A stretch of DNA of 6,334 bases from Candidatus Poribacteria bacterium. GTDB taxonomy: Bacteria; Poribacteria; WGA-4E; GCA-2687025. Each line of letters opens with the position of its first letter. The first letter of the stretch is position 1. The notes below the pieces were generated by a model. That model was given only the letters and a program-made list of their open reading frames with translations. It had not been told where the DNA came from and searched no databases. Of the stretch, positions 1 through 6,334 are shown in pieces. A program made the translations under genes and the position numbers. The DNA is taken from positions 1 through 6,334 of the forward strand of contig NYZG01000283.1 in NCBI GenBank assembly GCA_002687025.1, read 5' to 3'.

Positions 1-3000
1 CCGCCGTGACCGACGACGCTGAGGCCGGCGCCTCCGGCGATGGGCCGATCGTGACTCCGGCCCCGATAGAACTGACGGGCGTCACTGCCGGGAGCGCGAC
101 CGGCGACATCCCCGTGCAGTTCTCTATGACAAACCCGAACCCCGGTCAGACAGTGAATCTGCAGGTGGATTACAGCCCCGCCGGCGGGGACGCCTGGATA
201 TCGGCGCAGGTCTCGGGCGCCATCTCGGACCTCCGCAGCGGCGTGCACTCGCTCGTCTGGCACTCGGCCGCCGACGTTCCCGACGCCGCTGGAGAGGCCT
301 ACGCGCTCAGGTTACGCGCGGACGAACAGAGCGAGCGCGTGTCCGACGGCTTCCGCGTCATCAACGCGTTGCCCTCGGCTCCCGTTCTCGATCCGATCGA
401 ACCGTCTAGCGCGGCGACTGTCGCGGTCGTCGGCACGACCTCGAACCCCGGCGCCGATGTTGCCGTGACCGCGAACGACGAGCAGGTAGCGTCGGCCGTG
501 ACCGGCCCTGATGGCTCCTTCCGCGCGGTGACGCCGGAGTTGGGCGCCGGCACGTACGTCATACGCGCGGCCGTCTCGCTCCTTGGCCTCCGCAGCGAGC
601 AATCCGCGCCCGTGACCGCGGTCGTCGACCCGGTCGCGCCGCAGATCGCGATACTCAGTCCCGAATCCGGGGCCGAGGTACCGACGCTCGACCCGCTCAT
701 CACCTTCAGGGTGGACTTCGGGTTGAGTGGCGGCGACCCGAACACCGTGGAGTTCGCGCTCAACGGCAGACCCGTGGCGGCCGGCTACGACGCCACTACA
801 GGAGTCTTCACCGCCAGCGACCAGCTATTCGACCAGCGCGTATACCTCGCGACCGTGCGCGCCTCGAAGTTCAACGGCCTGACGGCGACACAGGGCTGGC
901 CGTTCTTCGTCAACCGCCTGGCCGCGGACGACATCCCGCCGACGGGGTCGTCGTTCGAGCCCCTCGGGAAGATCCGCGTCGACACACCGGACATCCGGTT
1001 CGCCGTGTCGGACGGCGAGTCCGGCATCGACCCAGCCAGCATCACTGCGTTGCTCGACGGCTCGCCGCTCACGCTCGAATACCGGCCCAAGGACGAGCGC
1101 GGGGGTGGCGTCCTTGCGCCGGCGCCCGCGCCACTCGACGATGGTGTCCACAACGTCATCGCGACCTTCGCCGACCTGGAAGGGAACGAGGGGACGGCAG
1201 AATGGGCCTTCACGGTCAAGACGCAGGCCGCGCCGCCGCCGCAGGTCGGCGGGACGCAGGGCCAAGGCGCGCCGAACCAAGCCGGTCTGCCCGACCTGAA
1301 CGTGCTGGCGATCACCAACGTGACGCCGTTCACGTTGCAGGGCGATGCTGACCCGTCCGCCCAAGTGCTCGTGTCCGTAGACGACATCCTTGCGGGCGTC
1401 GCACAGCCGGACGACGACGGCGTCTGGACCTTCGATGTCGACTTCACAGCCGACGCCGCCGTATCGATTCGACTGCGGACGCGCGACGACGTCGGCAACG
1501 TCTCGCCTCCCAGCGATGCGTTCACCGTGGTATATGACACACACGCGCCCGCGTTGCAGGTCGCCAACCCGGCGCTCGGAGCGCCGACGGGCAACCTACA
1601 GCCGGTGTTCCAGGGCACCATCCTCGACGCCCTCAGCGGCGTCGATCCGGCCTCGGTGGCCCTCACGGTGGATGGCGAGGATCAGGCGGCCGGTTACGAT
1701 GCCGCTCTGGGCACGTTCTCATACGCGGCCTCTACCGCCTTCGCGTCGGGTGAATCCATCGATGTGACGCTCACGGCCGCGGACGCCGCGGGCAACGTCG
1801 CGGCAGTGTCCGGCGTTGTGTCCTTCGACGACCGGCTGGCCGATGTGACGGCCCCAGTCGTGCTGAACGCGACGCTCAACGGCGAGGGCTTTGTAAGCGG
1901 AGCCGAAACCCGAATCCGCGAGGCCGATGCCGCCATACAGTTCGTCGTCTCCGACGACCTCTCCGGCGTCGACCGCGTCTTCGGCACCCTCGACGGCGCC
2001 GGAGTCGAGTTCACCATCGACGACGGTGTAGCATCGCTAGCGGCCGCGTCGCTGCAAGAGGGCGAGCACGTGCTGCTGGTCCGCGCCGTCGATGTGCAGG
2101 GCAACCAGAGCTCGGCGCTGGCGTTCCGGTTCGTGCGTGACATCGTGACTGCCACCCCCGTAATCGACGTGGCCCTGCTTACGAATCAGCAGGACATCGA
2201 GATCACTGGGTCGGGCGTGGAGGACGGCGCCACCGTCACCGTCTCTGTCAACGGCCTCCCAGTGCAGGCGTTCGTAGACAGCGGGGCGTACCGCACCTCC
2301 CTGACACGCCTCCAGGAGGGCGCCAACGAGCTCGTTGCGACTGCGACAGACGCGGTCGGCAACACCGCCTCAGGCGAACCGGTAACGGTCGTCCTCGACA
2401 CGACGCCCCCGGACGTCACGTTCTTGGCGCCGATCGCGGGCTCTGCCGTGGACGGCTCCGCTGACTCGATCGCCGCGCAGGCCGACGACGCAAGCGGCAT
2501 CGACCTCGCCTCCGTCGCTCTCTCGGTGGACGATGCGCTGGTCGACGCCACGGTGTCCGACACCGGGCTGGTCGAATACACGGCTCCCGCGCCGTTCGAG
2601 GGCGCCGACCCGCTGCGTCACTTCGTGAGCATCACGGTTAGCGACCTCGCGGGAAACGAGGCCAGACTCGGCTCGGAGTTCTTCGTGGACAATACGAGGC
2701 CCGTCATCGACGGCGCCGTGCCGGCAGATGGCGAGGTGCTACAGACCGTGGAGCCTCTGGTCGCCGCGACGATCGCCGCAGCCGACTACGACCCCGAATC
2801 CGTCGACCTGCTGTTCGGCATCGACGGGGATGTGCTCGCGTCGATCACCGGCGATCCACTGTACAAGCTGGACATCCCTGCTGGACAGGTCACGTACGCG
2901 CCGCTGCTTGACGACGGCGTTACCTACCGTGTCATCCTGCGCGTTGCCGACGGTGTTGGCAACGCCACGGAGGAGACATGGACCTTCACCGTCGACCTCG

Positions 3001-5705
3001 CCGCCGAGGACGATTCAGATCCCGTCGTCACGATCCTCTTCCCGCAACCGGGCGAGAGTGTCGACGACAGCGGCCTCGACATTCTCTCGTTCGCGGTCGG
3101 CGATTCCGCCGGAATCGATGGCGTCACGCTGTTCGTGAACGACCCCTCGGGGGCGTCGCCCCTCGCGCTGGGCGGCCTTGTGGACCAGGGCGTGGCTGAG
3201 TTCGACGAACAGACCGGCGTCGTGCGCATACACGGCCGACGCATCTTCGTCGCGATGCAGCTGCGGGGCGGCGGCTTCAGCTTCGACCCGTTGGAGCTGA
3301 ACGCGCTCGAACGTAGTCTGACCGGCGGCGACAACGCGTCGTTCGACCCCCTCGAACTGAACTCGCTGGAGCGCAACCTGTCCGGTGACACCGGCGGCGC
3401 CGATGTCGGCGCCCTGGAGCGATCCCTCACGTCAAGCGCCGGCCTTCTCGGGATCGGTACCAACAGTATCGGAATCCAGGTCGCGGACCTGTCCGGGAAC
3501 GTGTCGTTCGCGACGTGGTCCTTCGAGGTGTCGCTCGACCCTCCGGCAGCGCCGGAATTCGACGGGGCGCGCACGCTCACCAAGTCGCGCGACACGCGTG
3601 TGACGGGCCGTGTCCTCGGCCTCGCGGGTAGCACGTCGCTGCCTGTCACGGTGGCGTTGCGTGTCAACGGCATCGCGGCCGGGCTCGTGGAGATCACGGA
3701 TGAAGCGGGCGAATTCGCCGTCGACAGCGTGAGCCTGAACGCGGGCGAGAACTTGGTCACCGCGACCGCCCAGGACAGCGCAGGCAACCTCAGTGATCGC
3801 TCGGACACGCTGACGATAGTGCTCGACGAGGAGCCGCCTTCGCTGTCGGTCGATCCTATCGCTACGTCGGCGGCCGGCGCGTCCCTGACGATTACGGGTG
3901 TCGTGTCGGACAACGAGCAGGGCGACCTGGCATCGCTGACGGTTCGCGTGAACAGCGCGGCAACGGAGTTGGCGCTCGCGCAGGGGCCGTTCTCGGCCTC
4001 TGTGTCGCTGGCAGACGGGACCAATGAAGTATCGGTCGTCGCCATCGACGTTGCCGGGAATGAGTCGGCATCCGACCCGGTCTCCGTCACGGTAGATGTC
4101 GCCGCGCCGACGACCGCCCCGGCATCTCTGTCAGCCAGTCCGTCGGCGGACGCTCGCGGCGTTCGGCTGACGTGGCCGTCGGACGAGAACGCCGCGTCCT
4201 ACACGCTGTACCGGTCTTCGATCCCATTCACCGACGCGACAGACCTGACGCCTGTCGTATCCGGGGTCGCGGCGACCTCCTACACGGACAACGCCGTCGT
4301 GAGCGGCTCGACCGTGCACTACGCGGTCGCCTCCGTGGATGCGGCCGGGAACAGCGATCCCTCGGTCGTCTCACCCGTCCTCGCGACCGCGCTGATAAAG
4401 GACCGCGGCGGCGTTGCGGCGCGGGCCGACGGGACGCGTCTGTCCGTTCCGCCACGCGGCCTCTTCGCCAACGTCCTATTGGCCGCGACGGTCGAGATCT
4501 CGGCCCCGGCTACTGCGCCCGCGCTCACAGGAGCGATCGACGAAACCGCGCGCGAGGTGCTGGCTCGCACCGCGACCGGCGCCACGCTGACCTCCTTCAA
4601 CCTGCCTGCCACGCTGACGATACCCGTGCCCGTGGGCGTCGCGATCGACGAGGAGTCGCCCGTGGTCTACGCGCTCGAGGGCGCGGCATGGGACGCGCTC
4701 GCGTCAACCCGCAGCGCCTCACTTCGCACCTCATCGGCGCCGGTCCTTGGGTCCGGCACGTTCCAGCTCGCGGAGCCGGGCGCGGTGTCGCAGACGCCTT
4801 GGGACATCAATGACGATGGCGTCGTCAACATTCTGGACCTGGTGACTGTCGCGTCGGTCTTCGGGTCGGCCGTGTCTCCGGGCGCGCCTGCCGATGTCAA
4901 CGGCGATGGCGTCATCAGCATCATCGACCTCGTCACCGTCTCGTCGCACTTCGGCGAGACGACCGGAGCGGCCTCCGCGGCGCCTGTTCGAGTTCCTGAA
5001 GGCGCGCCGATGGCGGCTGTGCGCCTGAGCCGCGTTAGCGGCGACGGCGCCACGGCGGAATTCGAGGTACATGCTCGGGCCGCGGCTCCGCTGGCCGGGT
5101 ACGAGTTCATGTTGGTCCTGCCAGAGGGCGCGTCGGTCGTCTCTGCTTCGGCGGGCGATTTGCTGGACGGGGACACGTTCTGGGCGCCACCGGTTGTCGG
5201 TGAACGGTCGGTACGTATCGCCGCGGCCAGGCTCGGCGGGGCCCCGACAGATCCCGGCCTGGCAGATGGCGTGGCTGCCCGCATCGTCGTGCGCGCCACA
5301 GCCGACGCTGCGGCGTCGGACGCGTTCCTCCGGGACATCAGGCTGGTCGATGCGCGCGGCGACCTCGTCGCCCATCGCGTGGGGCCGCCTGTCGCCCTGT
5401 CGGCGACGGCGTTCGCGACAGACCTGCTGCCGAACTACCCGAACCCGTTCAATCCCGAGACGTGGATTCCGTTCACGCTCTCCGCGGACAGCGCGGTGAC
5501 GATCCGCATCTACGGAGTCGACGGCGCACCGATCCGCGTCCTCGATCTCGGCTTCGTGGCGGGTGGTGACCACAGGCCGCGCAGCGCCGCCGCGTACTGG
5601 GACGGTCGCAACGACCTCGGAGAACGCGTGGCTAGCGGCGTCTACTTCTACGAACTGGAGGCGGGCGACTATCGCGAGATGCGCCGCCTCGTGGTGGTGA
5701 AGTAG
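1..5705 (+). CDS. Giant multidomain surface/secreted protein: Ig-like array, FN3, dockerin, cohesin-like and FlgD-like C-terminal domain (5' partial)
   Basis: The frame is open from the window edge to a TAG at 5703-5705. A GTG at nt 6 could nominally start an 1899-residue protein, but no ribosome binding site or signal peptide is seen and the codon before it is also open. I therefore treat the gene as truncated, with the start and export signal upstream. Domains in order: about 13 Ig-like domains (21-1365) with a Gly/Gln/Pro linker near 406-430, FN3 (1366-1461), ZU5-like (about 1464-1592), dockerin pair (1598-1650), cohesin-like (about 1662-1796), and C-terminal sorting-like domain (about 1803-1899). 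No enzymatic domain or transmembrane helix is visible. Cysteine is absent from the visible protein, which is acidic and rich in Ala, Asp, Val, Ser and Thr, as in extracellular calcium-stabilised beta proteins. Inferred role: cell-surface adhesion or a structural scaffold, possibly assembling with other proteins through dockerin/cohesin contacts. The NYPNPFNPETW ending points to Poribacteria-like bacteria. The reading frame is certain; the biological role is not known. Confidence 0.95.
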   Translation, partial: AVTDDAEAGASGDGPIVTPAPIELTGVTAGSATGDIPVQFSMTNPNPGQTVNLQVDYSPAGGDAWISAQVSGAISDLRSGVHSLVWHSAADVPDAAGEAYALRLRADEQSERVSDGFRVINALPSAPVLDPIEPSSAATVAVVGTTSNPGADVAVTANDEQVASAVTGPDGSFRAVTPELGAGTYVIRAAVSLLGLRSEQSAPVTAVVDPVAPQIAILSPESGAEVPTLDPLITFRVDFGLSGGDPNTVEFALNGRPVAAGYDATTGVFTASDQLFDQRVYLATVRASKFNGLTATQGWPFFVNRLAADDIPPTGSSFEPLGKIRVDTPDIRFAVSDGESGIDPASITALLDGSPLTLEYRPKDERGGGVLAPAPAPLDDGVHNVIATFADLEGNEGTAEWAFTVKTQAAPPPQVGGTQGQGAPNQAGLPDLNVLAITNVTPFTLQGDADPSAQVLVSVDDILAGVAQPDDDGVWTFDVDFTADAAVSIRLRTRDDVGNVSPPSDAFTVVYDTHAPALQVANPALGAPTGNLQPVFQGTILDALSGVDPASVALTVDGEDQAAGYDAALGTFSYAASTAFASGESIDVTLTAADAAGNVAAVSGVVSFDDRLADVTAPVVLNATLNGEGFVSGAETRIREADAAIQFVVSDDLSGVDRVFGTLDGAGVEFTIDDGVASLAAASLQEGEHVLLVRAVDVQGNQSSALAFRFVRDIVTATPVIDVALLTNQQDIEITGSGVEDGATVTVSVNGLPVQAFVDSGAYRTSLTRLQEGANELVATATDAVGNTASGEPVTVVLDTTPPDVTFLAPIAGSAVDGSADSIAAQADDASGIDLASVALSVDDALVDATVSDTGLVEYTAPAPFEGADPLRHFVSITVSDLAGNEARLGSEFFVDNTRPVIDGAVPADGEVLQTVEPLVAATIAAADYDPESVDLLFGIDGDVLASITGDPLYKLDIPAGQVTYAPLLDDGVTYRVILRVADGVGNATEETWTFTVDLAAEDDSDPVVTILFPQPGESVDDSGLDILSFAVGDSAGIDGVTLFVNDPSGASPLALGGLVDQGVAEFDEQTGVVRIHGRRIFVAMQLRGGGFSFDPLELNALERSLTGGDNASFDPLELNSLERNLSGDTGGADVGALERSLTSSAGLLGIGTNSIGIQVADLSGNVSFATWSFEVSLDPPAAPEFDGARTLTKSRDTRVTGRVLGLAGSTSLPVTVALRVNGIAAGLVEITDEAGEFAVDSVSLNAGENLVTATAQDSAGNLSDRSDTLTIVLDEEPPSLSVDPIATSAAGASLTITGVVSDNEQGDLASLTVRVNSAATELALAQGPFSASVSLADGTNEVSVVAIDVAGNESASDPVSVTVDVAAPTTAPASLSASPSADARGVRLTWPSDENAASYTLYRSSIPFTDATDLTPVVSGVAATSYTDNAVVSGSTVHYAVASVDAAGNSDPSVVSPVLATALIKDRGGVAARADGTRLSVPPRGLFANVLLAATVEISAPATAPALTGAIDETAREVLARTATGATLTSFNLPATLTIPVPVGVAIDEESPVVYALEGAAWDALASTRSASLRTSSAPVLGSGTFQLAEPGAVSQTPWDINDDGVVNILDLVTVASVFGSAVSPGAPADVNGDGVISIIDLVTVSSHFGETTGAASAAPVRVPEGAPMAAVRLSRVSGDGATAEFEVHARAAAPLAGYEFMLVLPEGASVVSASAGDLLDGDTFWAPPVVGERSVRIAAARLGGAPTDPGLADGVAARIVVRATADAAASDAFLRDIRLVDARGDLVAHRVGPPVALSATAFATDLLPNYPNPFNPETWIPFTLSADSAVTIRIYGVDGAPIRVLDLGFVAGGDHRPRSAAAYWDGRNDLGERVASGVYFYELEAGDYREMRRLVVVK
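66..4100 (+). repeat. Array of about 13 Ig-like beta-sandwich domains
   Basis: Residues 21-1365 divide into units of roughly 85-105 residues. Approximate limits are 21-120, 121-208, 209-305, 306-405, 431-511, 512-609, 613-712, 713-799, 800-896, 897-999, 1003-1177, 1178-1274 and 1275-1365. A DxxGN signature near the end of a unit starts at residues 390, 494, 593, 696, 782, 880, 982, 1161, 1257 and 1348, and again at 1445 in the FN3 domain. It is typical of bacterial Ig-like domains. Two flavours are seen. One has an acidic SG(I/V)DPASV motif followed by a short 'DG' hairpin (around 339, 544 and 830). The other reads G-x-V-x-V-x-VNG followed by 'L-x-x-G-x-N' (around 713-799 and 1178-1274). The first unit (21-120), with GVHSLVWHSAADV, looks distinct from the rest. 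A flexible Gly/Gln/Pro linker at 406-430 separates the first four units from the others. Family names within the Ig clan are not assigned, because units are too diverged to split by eye. Confidence 0.85.
3279..3437 (+). repeat. Tandem 20-residue peptide repeat (SFDPLELNxLERxL) inside an Ig-like domain
   Basis: Residues 1092-1111 and 1112-1131 are two tandem copies of exactly 20 residues (60 nt), sharing 13 of 20 positions. Both begin SFDPLELN, followed by ALERSLTGG in the first and SLERNLSGD in the second. A shortened third copy at 1132-1144 keeps only ALERSLT after ADVG. The DNA copies differ at most synonymous sites: only 5 of the 13 shared residues of copies 1 and 2 use the same codon, and the seven codons for ALERSLT in copies 1 and 3 all differ. 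The sequence looks helical, with an S/D-P cap and leucines at i, i+3 and i+7, unlike the beta domains around it. Function unknown; no family recognised. Confidence 0.85.
4101..4388 (+). other. Fibronectin type III domain of the giant protein
   Basis: Residues 1366-1461 read as a classic FN3 module. A proline-rich lead-in (APTTAPASLSASPS) is followed by strand B/C with the core tryptophan (GVRLTWPSDENAASYTLYRS) and a late ATSYTDNAVVSGSTVHYAVASVDAAGN segment, which carries the conserved Y-x-D and the tyrosine-corner-like HYAV strand. It closes the Ig-like array and precedes the ZU5-like domain. In bacterial extracellular proteins such modules act as spacers or binding platforms; nothing here indicates a specific ligand. 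Confidence 0.8.
4395..4781 (+). other. ZU5-like beta domain of the giant protein
   Basis: Residues about 1464-1592 begin with KDRGGVAARADGTRLSVPPRG, resembling the ZU5 pattern of a 'GG' strand, a 'dGt-x-L-x-VPpGa' strand, then alternating strands (VEIS, ATLTIPVPVG, PVVYALEGAAWDAL). The usual small residue after 'PPRG' is a leucine, so this is a divergent member. ZU5 domains are non-catalytic in most bacterial surface proteins. The autoproteolytic site of some ZU5/UPA proteins is not seen. The assignment is by eye from the opening motif and overall strand pattern and is moderately uncertain. Confidence 0.45.
4797..4955 (+). other. Dockerin type I domain (two calcium-binding F-hand repeats)
   Basis: Residues 1600-1620 (DINDDGVVNILDLVTVASVFG) and 1630-1650 (DVNGDGVISIIDLVTVSSHFG) are a duplicated dockerin repeat. 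In the first, D1600, N1602, D1604, N1608 and D1611 sit at loop positions 1, 3, 5, 9 and 12. In the second, D1630, N1632, D1634, S1638 and D1641 do the same. Each loop is followed by the helix LVTVxSxFG, and a ten-residue linker lies between them. Known role of the family: calcium-dependent binding of a cohesin partner. The two repeats are nearly symmetrical, which in cellulosomal dockerins permits two binding orientations. The partner is not determinable here, though a cohesin-like domain follows in the same chain. All calcium ligands are intact. Confidence 0.92.
4989..5393 (+). other. Cohesin-like domain of the giant protein
   Basis: Residues about 1662-1796 have the order of strands expected of a cohesin jelly-roll. 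They run AAVRLSRVSG, ATAEFEVHARAAAPLAGYEFMLVLPEG, VVSASAGDLLDGDTFW, RSVRIAAARLGG, a DGVAARIVVRAT strand and a final FLRDIRLVDARGDLVAH hairpin. The 'LAGYEFxLxLPEG...GDLL...RIAAARLG...ARIVVRA' run is the typical core. It sits eleven residues after the dockerin and directly before the C-terminal domain. Dockerin plus cohesin-like pairs in one chain are known in non-cellulosomal bacteria, usually with unknown partners. Assignment is from pattern, without a profile search. A generic carbohydrate-binding or other jelly-roll domain is the main alternative. Confidence 0.6.
5412..5702 (+). other. C-terminal FlgD-Ig / type IX-sorting-like domain with NYPNPFNPETW motif
   Basis: Residues 1803-1899 start with ATDLLPNYPNPFNPETWIPF. 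They continue with SAVTIRIYGVDGAPIRVLDLG, a YWDGRNDLGERVASGVYFYELEAGD block and a basic/hydrophobic end, REMRRLVVVK. This matches the general layout of FlgD-like Ig domains and of the C-terminal sorting domain of type IX secretion, namely the NYPNPFNP entry, the WDGxxxxGxxVxSGxYFYxL hairpin and a Lys-ended last strand. The ETWIPF extension is the form I associate with Candidatus Poribacteria proteins. Its probable role is export or cell-surface attachment, but no secretion genes lie in this window. Domain identity is confident; the transport route is inference. Confidence 0.85.
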
Positions 5706-5727
5706 CTACTCCGAGAGCAGCCACGAG
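5688..5727. terminator. Possible bidirectional stem-loop at the convergent gene ends
   Basis: CTCGTGG at 5688-5694 and CCACGAG at 5721-5727 form a perfect 7-bp inverted repeat. It encloses the exact 10-bp palindrome AGTAGCTACT (5701-5710), which contains both stop codons. The two symmetries are nearly concentric. No U-tract follows in either direction and the outer loop is 26 nt, so this is not a canonical intrinsic terminator. It is offered as the only structure at the junction, and it overlaps the coding ends of both genes. Chance similarity in GC-rich DNA is a real alternative. Confidence 0.25.
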
Positions 5728-6334
5728 TCTTCGACCGACCACACGACGGACACTTCGGCTCCGGGCTGCATTCGCCCGAAGCCGCTTACGCTCGGTTCCA
5801 CGACCAGTAGGTCGGGCCCGTTGCCGGCGCGTACACGATACTCCACCGTCGCGCCGAGGTACGTCGTGTCGGCGATGACTCCCGCGATGCAGTTGGACTC
5901 ACCTGCCGGTTCTCTTGGTGGGGCCAGGCGCATGTGTTCGGGGCGGGCGCTCAGGGTGATGTCTGTGCCTGGAACGACGTCGCCCGACGCTTGAGCCCGC
6001 AGACGTTGGGCTCCTTCCGCAACCGTCTCGGTCACCGCAACGCCCGCGTCGACCGACAGGACCTGAACCGGCACGAAGTTCGTGGCGCCGATGAAGTCCG
6101 CCACGAACCGGTTCGCCGGCCGCCCGTACACGTCTGGCCCGGCCCCGACCTGCTCCACGCGGCCCTCGTTCATCACCCCCATGCGGTCTGAGAGGGCCAT
6201 CGCTTCGTCTTGGTCGTGTGTGACGTAGACGAACGTGATGCCCACCTCGCGCTGCAATCGCTTCAGCTCGTCCCGCATCTCCTGGCGCAGCTTCAGGTCC
6301 AGCGCGGCCAGCGGCTCGTCGAGCAGCAGGACCG
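5706..6334 (-). CDS. ABC-importer ATPase, PotA/FbpC/MalK-type with TOBE domain (5' partial)
   Basis: This is a cytoplasmic ATPase that powers a binding-protein-dependent importer. 208 residues are visible, ending at a TAG (5708-5706). The frame continues off the right edge without a start, and the ATG at 6278-6276 lies mid-domain, so it is not the start. Visible residues 1-7, VLLLDEP, are Walker B with the catalytic glutamate. LAALD (8-12) is the D-loop and H39 in VTHDQDEAM is the switch histidine. SDRMGVMNEGRVEQVG and the ANRFVADFIGATNFVP segment that follow are typical of this family. Residues about 80-208 form the regulatory TOBE region, with SARPEHMRL (128-136) and LGATVEYRV (159-167). 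Walker A, Q-loop and the ABC signature are upstream of the window. By family length (about 350-380) some 150 residues are missing. The pattern is closest by eye to polyamine-type PotA, but iron (FbpC), sulfate or sugar types cannot be excluded, since no permease or binding protein is in view. It is convergent with the giant gene, with zero spacing. Confidence 0.92.
   Translation of the reverse strand, partial: VLLLDEPLAALDLKLRQEMRDELKRLQREVGITFVYVTHDQDEAMALSDRMGVMNEGRVEQVGAGPDVYGRPANRFVADFIGATNFVPVQVLSVDAGVAVTETVAEGAQRLRAQASGDVVPGTDITLSARPEHMRLAPPREPAGESNCIAGVIADTTYLGATVEYRVRAGNGPDLLVVEPSVSGFGRMQPGAEVSVVWSVEDSWLLSE

Noticed and set aside
6..8. GTG as the start codon of the giant protein
   Set aside because: The frame is open to the window edge, no ribosome binding site can be seen, and a protein with dockerin and sorting domains should begin with an export signal, which is absent here.
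785..1666. 293-residue - strand open frame
   Set aside because: It is antisense to a region with clear Ig-like signatures. The composition is shadow-like and no motif was seen.
2924..4090. 388-residue - strand open frame
   Set aside because: It is wholly antisense to the Ig array. Its Ser/Arg/Pro/Thr-rich product has no recognisable domain, as expected of a shadow frame in GC-rich DNA.
4172..4813. 213-residue + strand open frame in another frame
   Set aside because: It overlaps the FN3 and ZU5-like regions. The product is very Arg-rich, a typical off-frame translation of GC-rich coding DNA.
4731..5573. 280-residue - strand open frame opposite the dockerin and cohesin-like region
   Set aside because: The + strand frame here has unambiguous calcium-binding motifs and the C-terminal tag, while the antisense product is Arg/Asp-rich with no domain.
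6276..6278. ATG as the start of the - strand ABC gene
   Set aside because: In-frame codons before it encode VLLLDEP and LAALD, the Walker B and D-loop, so the ATG is internal and the gene continues off the right edge.
1..6334. CRISPR array, tRNA, rRNA or insertion sequence
   Set aside because: No direct repeats with spacers, tRNA-like folds, ribosomal segments, transposase or terminal inverted repeats were found. The window is filled by the two coding regions.

Overview
The window holds two genes facing each other and no real intergenic space. From the left edge to 5705 the + strand encodes a giant surface or secreted protein of at least 1,900 residues. From 5706 to the right edge the - strand encodes the C-terminal two-thirds or so of an ABC-importer ATPase. 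Both genes run off the window (the first lacks its N-terminus, the second its N-terminal nucleotide-binding half), so neither start nor promoter is visible. The DNA is GC-rich throughout, with strong C/G preference at third codon positions and no obvious compositional break between the genes.

The large protein is modular. Residue numbers count the GTG at nt 6 as residue 1, although the true start lies upstream. Residues 21-1365 are about 13 Ig-like beta-sandwich domains, most ending in a DxxGN signature. They are followed by a fibronectin type III domain (1366-1461), a ZU5-like beta domain (about 1464-1592), a complete dockerin type I pair of calcium-binding F-hands (1598-1650), a cohesin-like domain (about 1662-1796), and a FlgD-Ig/type IX-sorting-like C-terminal domain that begins NYPNPFNPETWIPF (about 1803-1899). 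One Ig-like domain is almost twice the normal length. It carries an insert with a 20-residue tandem repeat, SFDPLELNxLERxL.

The C-terminal tag, together with dockerin and Ig-like domains and high GC, strongly recalls Candidatus Poribacteria (sponge symbionts and marine relatives) or a near neighbour such as the Latescibacteria. This lineage call rests on recognising the motif style, not on a search.

The - strand gene shows Walker B, D-loop, H-loop and a C-terminal TOBE-type domain of the PotA/FbpC/MalK family, closest by eye to polyamine-type PotA. The two genes are convergent and their stop codons abut (TAG|CTA) inside a 10-bp palindrome. Nothing links them functionally: one is probably an extracellular adhesion or scaffold protein, the other a cytoplasmic energy subunit of a solute importer. 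The most interesting signals are the peptide repeat whose copies keep the protein sequence while changing nearly all codons, and the presence of both dockerin and cohesin-like modules in one chain.
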